From contig JAVBMT010000020.1 of NCBI GenBank assembly GCA_031552195.1, positions 18,861 through 82,860 on the forward strand: DNA of 64,000 nucleotides, written 5' to 3'. The position numbers and the translations under genes were made by a program. Each line of letters begins with the position of its first letter. Within the stretch, counting starts at the first letter, position 1. Positions 60,552-64,000 of the stretch are shown piece after piece. Below the pieces are notes generated by a model, which was not told the origin of the DNA, made no database searches, and saw nothing but the letters and a program-made list of their open reading frames with translations. The DNA comes from JAVBMP01 sp031552195 (GTDB lineage: Bacteria; Desulfobacterota; Desulfovibrionia; Desulfovibrionales; Desulfovibrionaceae).

Positions 60552-61368
60552 CGCGGGCGGGGCCGGCGGCATGAAGCCGTTTTGCGGAAGTTCCGGGTTT
60601 TCCTTACCCTTGATTCTTCTGGCCGCGTGCGCCGGCTTCACGCTTTTGAGCCTGATCTTGCCATCTTTGGCCCAGGCCGCCCAAGACTTGGCCTTGCCGT
60701 CCATACAGCTTTCGCTGGGCGACGGAACCAGCGAGCCGGAAAAGGTTTCCCTGCTGCTGGAAATCCTCTTCCTGATGACGGTGCTCTCGCTGGCCCCGGC
60801 GATCATTTTGATGGGCACAAGCTTTACGCGCATCATCATCGTGTTTCACTTCATACGCCAGGCCCTGGGCGTGCAGCAGGTTCCGCCCAACCAGGTTCTG
60901 GCCGGGCTGGCGATTTTCATGACGGTCGCCATTATGATGCCGGTCGGGCTTGAGGTGAACGAAAAGGCCTTTCAGCCGTATATGGATGAAAGAATAGGCC
61001 TTTCAGACGCCCTTAAAGCGGCGGAAGCGCCTGTGCGGGAATTTCTGTTCAAACATACGCGCGAAAAAGACCTTTCCATTTTTTATTCCATCAACAAGAT
61101 GGAGCGCCCGAACAGCCGCGAGGAAGTGCCTACTATGACACTGCTTTGCGGATTCATGATCAGCGAGCTTAAAACCGCTTTCACCATAGGCTTTTTGATT
61201 TACATACCGTTCCTGATCCTTGACATGGTCATTTCCAGCATCCTGCTGGCCATGGGCATGATGATGCTGCCGCCGATGATGGTCTCCATGCCGTTCAAGC
61301 TGCTGCTTTTCGTTATGGTTGACGGCTGGAACCTGCTGGTCGGAACGTTGGTTAACAGTTTTGGCTAG
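60544..61368 (+). CDS. fliP: FliP, flagellar export gate protein
   Basis: 274 residues. Signal sequence, then LAPAIILMGTSFTRIIIVFH, QVPPNQVLAGLAIFMT, and the C-terminal block ILAMGMMMLPPMMVSMPFKL. FliP pentamers form the core of the export gate with FliQ and FliR. ATG at 60544 (AAGGAAGACAGCG upstream) overlaps fliO; a second ATG at 60571 is possible. The N-terminal signal sequence is that of the long FliP type. Confidence 0.94.
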   Translation: MRNAGGAGGMKPFCGSSGFSLPLILLAACAGFTLLSLILPSLAQAAQDLALPSIQLSLGDGTSEPEKVSLLLEILFLMTVLSLAPAIILMGTSFTRIIIVFHFIRQALGVQQVPPNQVLAGLAIFMTVAIMMPVGLEVNEKAFQPYMDERIGLSDALKAAEAPVREFLFKHTREKDLSIFYSINKMERPNSREEVPTMTLLCGFMISELKTAFTIGFLIYIPFLILDMVISSILLAMGMMMLPPMMVSMPFKLLLFVMVDGWNLLVGTLVNSFG

Positions 61369-61463
61369 CATTTCAAACTTTAAATGCTCCGGCGTTTGCG
61401 GCGCAAACGCCCGTGAACTTCGTGCGTCAGAACAATATATCGCCTTTAAGGCGGAGCGAACTT

Positions 61464-61733
61464 ATGACCCCAGATGACGTGGTAGGCTTTGCCAGGCAAG
61501 CCATAGAGCTGGCCCTTACGGTTTCCTTGCCCATGCTCGGCGTCGGCCTTATTGTCGGCCTGGTGGTGAGCATAATCCAGGCCGCTACGCAAATTCAGGA
61601 AACCACCCTGTCTTTCATTCCCAAAATCGTGTCCATGTTCGCGGCCCTGCTTTTCGCCTTTCCTTGGATTATGGACAAGATCGTCACCTACACGCGGGAA
61701 ATTTTCATCAACATTCCGAACTACATCAAATAG
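61464..61733 (+). CDS. fliQ: FliQ, flagellar export gate protein
   Basis: 89 residues from an ATG at 61464 with GCGGAG upstream; earlier in-frame codons are not part of the family. Two membrane helices with ELALTVSLPMLGVGLIVGL and SIIQAATQIQETTLSFIPK, the typical FliQ core. It packs around FliP in the gate. fliR and flhB do not follow; the operon ends here. Confidence 0.94.
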   Translation: MTPDDVVGFARQAIELALTVSLPMLGVGLIVGLVVSIIQAATQIQETTLSFIPKIVSMFAALLFAFPWIMDKIVTYTREIFINIPNYIK

Positions 61734-62035
61734 AGCATTTTACCTTTGAAAAAGTTGGACTACTCTGCAAGGGTTTGTCTTCAAATCCTTGCCGCGAGAT
61801 GGTTGTAGGCGGGCTTTGCCAGCCGTCAAGCAATCATCTTAAAGCGAAAAGACTCTAAAGACACACCGCGCTGCTCGCTTGCGGGCGTAGGCTAACGCGG
61901 CCGCCAGGCATTGAATGAAATGCCCGGAGCTTTGCAAGGCCGTTTTAAAACGGCCTTTTCATTTCTGTCGGGGTGAACGCCCCGCGCTTCCCGCGCAGGC
62001 GCTTCACGTTAAAACTCGCATTCCTGGAGGGAACC
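61734..62035. other. Intergenic region between fliQ and upp
   Basis: 302 nt. No protein gene is credible. It contains the terminator at 61936-61962 and GC-rich stretches (GCGGGCGTAGGCTAACGCGG near 61882) that could fold. Confidence 0.45.
61936..61962 (+). terminator. Intrinsic terminator upstream of upp
   Basis: AAGGCCGTTTTAAAACGGCC is a perfect palindrome continuing to TT (61936-61957) and then TTCATTT. It closes the flagellar operon or an RNA in the spacer; it lies about 200 nt after fliQ. Confidence 0.65.
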
Positions 62036-62662
62036 ATGGCTGTATATGTGGCTGAACACCCGCTGATAAAGCACAAGCTCGGGCTGCTGCGGGGAAAGAA
62101 TCTTTCCACCAACCATTTCCGCAGCCTTACGGTGGAAATAACGCGCCTTCTGGCCTATGAGGCGACCAAAAACCTGCCGACGGAGAAATATACCGTGCAA
62201 GGCTGGGCCGAGCCGGTGGAGGCGGAACGCATTCAGGGCAAAATGATCACGGCCGTGCCTATTTTACGCGCCGGAATCGGCATGCTGAACGGGTTCCTGG
62301 ACCTTATACCGGGGGCCAAGGTAAGCATGGTCGGCATGTTCCGCAATGAGGAAACTTTGACCCCCGTGCGCTATTATGCGAAGCTGGCCCTTGAGATAGA
62401 ACGGCGCATGGCCGTTATTCTCGACCCCATGCTGGCGACCGGCGGAAGCATGGCTGAAACGGCCGCCATGCTCAAGGAAGCCGGCTGCCGGTCAATCAAG
62501 GCGATCTGCCTCGTAGCCGCTCCGGAGGGCATTGCCAAAATGCGGGAGCTGCACCCGGATGTGGATATACACACCGCCGCCGTTGACGAAAAACTGAACC
62601 ACGACGGTTATATCATTCCCGGCCTTGGCGACGCGGGCGATAATATTTTCGGCACAAAGTAG
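62036..62662 (+). CDS. upp: Uracil phosphoribosyltransferase
   Basis: 208 residues from an ATG at 62036 (TGGAGGGAACC upstream). VPILRAGIGMLNGFLDLIPG, MFRNEETLTPVRYY and the PRPP loop VILDPMLATGGSM are family marks, ending in the C-terminal GLGDAGDNIFGTK. It salvages uracil to UMP. No uracil permease (uraA) follows. Confidence 0.96.
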   Translation: MAVYVAEHPLIKHKLGLLRGKNLSTNHFRSLTVEITRLLAYEATKNLPTEKYTVQGWAEPVEAERIQGKMITAVPILRAGIGMLNGFLDLIPGAKVSMVGMFRNEETLTPVRYYAKLALEIERRMAVILDPMLATGGSMAETAAMLKEAGCRSIKAICLVAAPEGIAKMRELHPDVDIHTAAVDEKLNHDGYIIPGLGDAGDNIFGTK

Positions 62663-62788
62663 CGGGCCGCGCGTTTGCGGCCTCCGGCAGATCCGGCCCA
62701 CCTTTTCAATGCCGGCTGGCTTCATTTCATCTAGTGTCTAATTGCAAAAATTCCACAAATAATTTTAAAGGATATTTTTGCAAAGATC

Positions 62789-62883
62789 GTTGGCTGAAAA
62801 GCGTGGTTTACAGCCAACTCACGCCGCCGGTAGCGGCGCAAAATCCTTACGGATTTTTTAGTGTTTGTTTTGTAAACAAACAC
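62789..62883. repeat. Cluster of four consecutive hairpins upstream of an exported-protein gene
   Basis: In order: GTTGGCTG/CAGCCAAC (62789-62818), CGCCGC/GCGGCG (62822-62838), AAAATCC-TTAC-GGATTTT (62840-62857) and GTGTTTGTTT-TGT-AAACAAACAC (62861-62883). Almost every base of the 95 nt can pair. The third resembles a short terminator with a T tail. The last ends 27 nt before the ATG at 62911, so the array would be the 5' leader of that gene or an attenuator. Confidence 0.65.
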
Positions 62884-62910
62884 CAGATATCTTTTTCGGG
62901 AGTTAACCTG

Positions 62911-63858
62911 ATGTTCGGCAAAAAATCGCTTGTCGTGTGCATGGTTCTGTTCCTTGGCGTTTCAGGGGCGTTTGCGGCGGGTTCCGCGCCGGAAAGCGCT
63001 GAGGAACGCGAAAAAAAACGCCAGTTTGATCTTGTCTGCCTTAAGAATCTTCCGCCGATCTTCCTTAGGCTTGTCGATATTTATGAACGGCCGGACAAGC
63101 TCATTATGGCTTACAGCCTTGAGCCCGATTATTACGACGGCAGCCCCGCCCATTATAAAGACCTGCGTTTGGAATTCAGGTTCGGCAACATTCTGCTGGA
63201 AGGCGACGTGGGCATTCCGGAGCGTCCTTACGCCGTTTTTGCCGTAGATTACCCGAAAACTCCGGAAAATCTCTTCGGAAAAGCGGTGTACGGCTATGTG
63301 AACAAAATTTCCGGCACGCTCGTCTTTCACGGGGACCAGCCGGAACTGATGGCGAATGCATGCGATATAAAAGGCAGAATAACATCATATATGTTCATGC
63401 ATTATTATATAATAGGGCGCGACAATAAACTCCTGCCTGCCACAGGGTCATTGAGCGCAAAAAACCCCAAGGTTAGGGAAATACGCTTCGGTTTACGGTG
63501 TTATTATGAAAATGGGGATATAAGCCACACCTTCACCATTATCGCCCCGCCTTCCGCTCCGTCACCTTATGTGAGGTTTCGTTTCGTGACCAGCGTGGGC
63601 GTTGTGGAGGCGGGCGAGGCGGATAAAGATCCCCTGCGGCCTGACGGCTGGATAGCCGCCATGAAACGCCAGGAAGCTCCGGAACGCTATAAGCTGTCGA
63701 ACGCTTTCATCAGGAAATTCTTTCCGGATGATGGAGAAAGCGACTGCCATGCGTTGAAAATTTACGAAGCCACAGCCTGGCGGGCTGACGGCAGTAAAGT
63801 GGACATCATGCCGTGGCTGGTGGAATATTACTGCATGCCTGACAGGGATCTTTATTAG
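62911..63858 (+). CDS. Exported protein of unknown function, 315 aa
   Basis: 315 residues from an ATG at 62911 with GGGAG 8 nt upstream; the upstream open frame runs through the hairpin cluster and is not used. A signal peptide ends near residue 23 (GAFAAGS). The body is a mixed, probably beta-rich chain with paired blocks: LRLEFRFGNILLEGDVGIPE and VREIRFGLRCYYENGDISHT, then RFVTSVGVVEAGEAD. Four to six cysteines are scattered. No family is recognised. The local GC content is lower than in neighbouring genes, which may mean recent acquisition. Hairpin clusters lie on both sides. Confidence 0.65.
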   Translation: MFGKKSLVVCMVLFLGVSGAFAAGSAPESAEEREKKRQFDLVCLKNLPPIFLRLVDIYERPDKLIMAYSLEPDYYDGSPAHYKDLRLEFRFGNILLEGDVGIPERPYAVFAVDYPKTPENLFGKAVYGYVNKISGTLVFHGDQPELMANACDIKGRITSYMFMHYYIIGRDNKLLPATGSLSAKNPKVREIRFGLRCYYENGDISHTFTIIAPPSAPSPYVRFRFVTSVGVVEAGEADKDPLRPDGWIAAMKRQEAPERYKLSNAFIRKFFPDDGESDCHALKIYEATAWRADGSKVDIMPWLVEYYCMPDRDLY

Positions 63859-64000
63859 ACTAGAAGCCATCTCATAATCAAAATATGAAATAAAAATGGC
63901 TTCTAACGCCGCCTGAATTTCAGACGGCGCGGCGGCGTAGCCGCCGTGAGCGAGCCAAAAACCACGTTTTTTGGCGAAGCGATCTTCATAATCAAATTGT
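63859..64000. repeat. Right-edge hairpin cluster with a direct repeat
   Basis: AGAAGCCAT/ATGGCTTCT (63862-63904), CGCCG...CGGCG with an inner stem (63907-63929), CGGCGGC-GTA-GCCGCCG (63930-63946) and GCCAAAAA/TTTTTGGC (63954-63975). TCATAATCAAA occurs at 63872-63882 and again at 63986-63996, 114 nt apart, each preceded by a GC[C/G]ATCT-like string. A repeat unit or mobile fragment may continue past the window. Confidence 0.5.

Overview
The window looks like a chromosomal segment of a motile, Gram-negative, sulfate-reducer-type deltaproteobacterium (Desulfovibrionaceae-like). This rests on four things seen in the sequence: a TunR-type regulator (a recombinase-like domain fused to two TOBE domains) beside modBC and modA; the gene order motA-motB-motB-fliL-fliN-fliO-fliP-fliQ; envelope genes of a diderm (kdsB, an Mla-type MCE transporter, FlgO-like lipoproteins); and high GC content. 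The genus cannot be fixed from the sequence alone. There are no phage, IS, CRISPR or toxin islands. Most of the window is ordinary core genome, with several unusual local features.

Layout. 1-4.7 kb (minus): an isoprenoid/envelope operon uppS-cdsA-dxr-rseP-tsaB, with tsaB cut by the window edge. 4.9-7.0 kb (plus): an alkylsulfatase-like metallo-hydrolase and an iron-sulfur protein, ending in a bidirectional terminator. 7.1-10.2 kb (minus): fliG-fliH-fliI. 11.1-14.7 kb: the oxyanion locus modBC / tunR / modA, with two matching 26-bp two-arm sites upstream of modB and modA. 14.9-19.6 kb: smpB, a frameshifted small gene, an operon with two FlgO-domain proteins and a small lipoprotein, and a divergent Cys-rich, Pro/Ala-rich exported protein. 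19.9-25.5 kb: a Memo-family protein, tgt, polA and tRNA-Pro(CGG).

25.5-33.7 kb (minus): one long vitamin operon behind a promoter, TPP riboswitch and terminator, in the order thiS-thiG-thiH-thiF-thiE-thiD-cbiP-corA-cbiA. Both corrinoid amidases look unable to use glutamine: cbiP lacks its glutaminase domain, and cbiA has Tyr where the catalytic Cys belongs. 33.7-39.9 kb (minus): topA-kdsB and a TPR protein-recD2. 40.2-43.3 kb (plus): pgi and a membrane histidine kinase. 43.4-48.2 kb (minus): an Mla/MCE transporter operon with a TPM-domain protein and rnhA. 48.5-55.2 kb (plus): a DHH phosphoesterase, a soluble histidine kinase with a Rossmann-like N-terminus, a double-CAP secreted protein, a DciA-like protein and trmJ. 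55.3-61.7 kb (plus): a PLP-homeostasis protein, then the flagellar stator and export operon. 62.0-64.0 kb: upp and an exported protein flanked on both sides by clusters of hairpins, with a direct repeat at the right edge.

The strongest leads are the paired putative TunR sites with identical spacing to the -35 element, the double loss of glutaminase function in the corrinoid amidases, the FlgO-paralog operon, the Rossmann/PAS histidine kinase, and the hairpin clusters at the right end.
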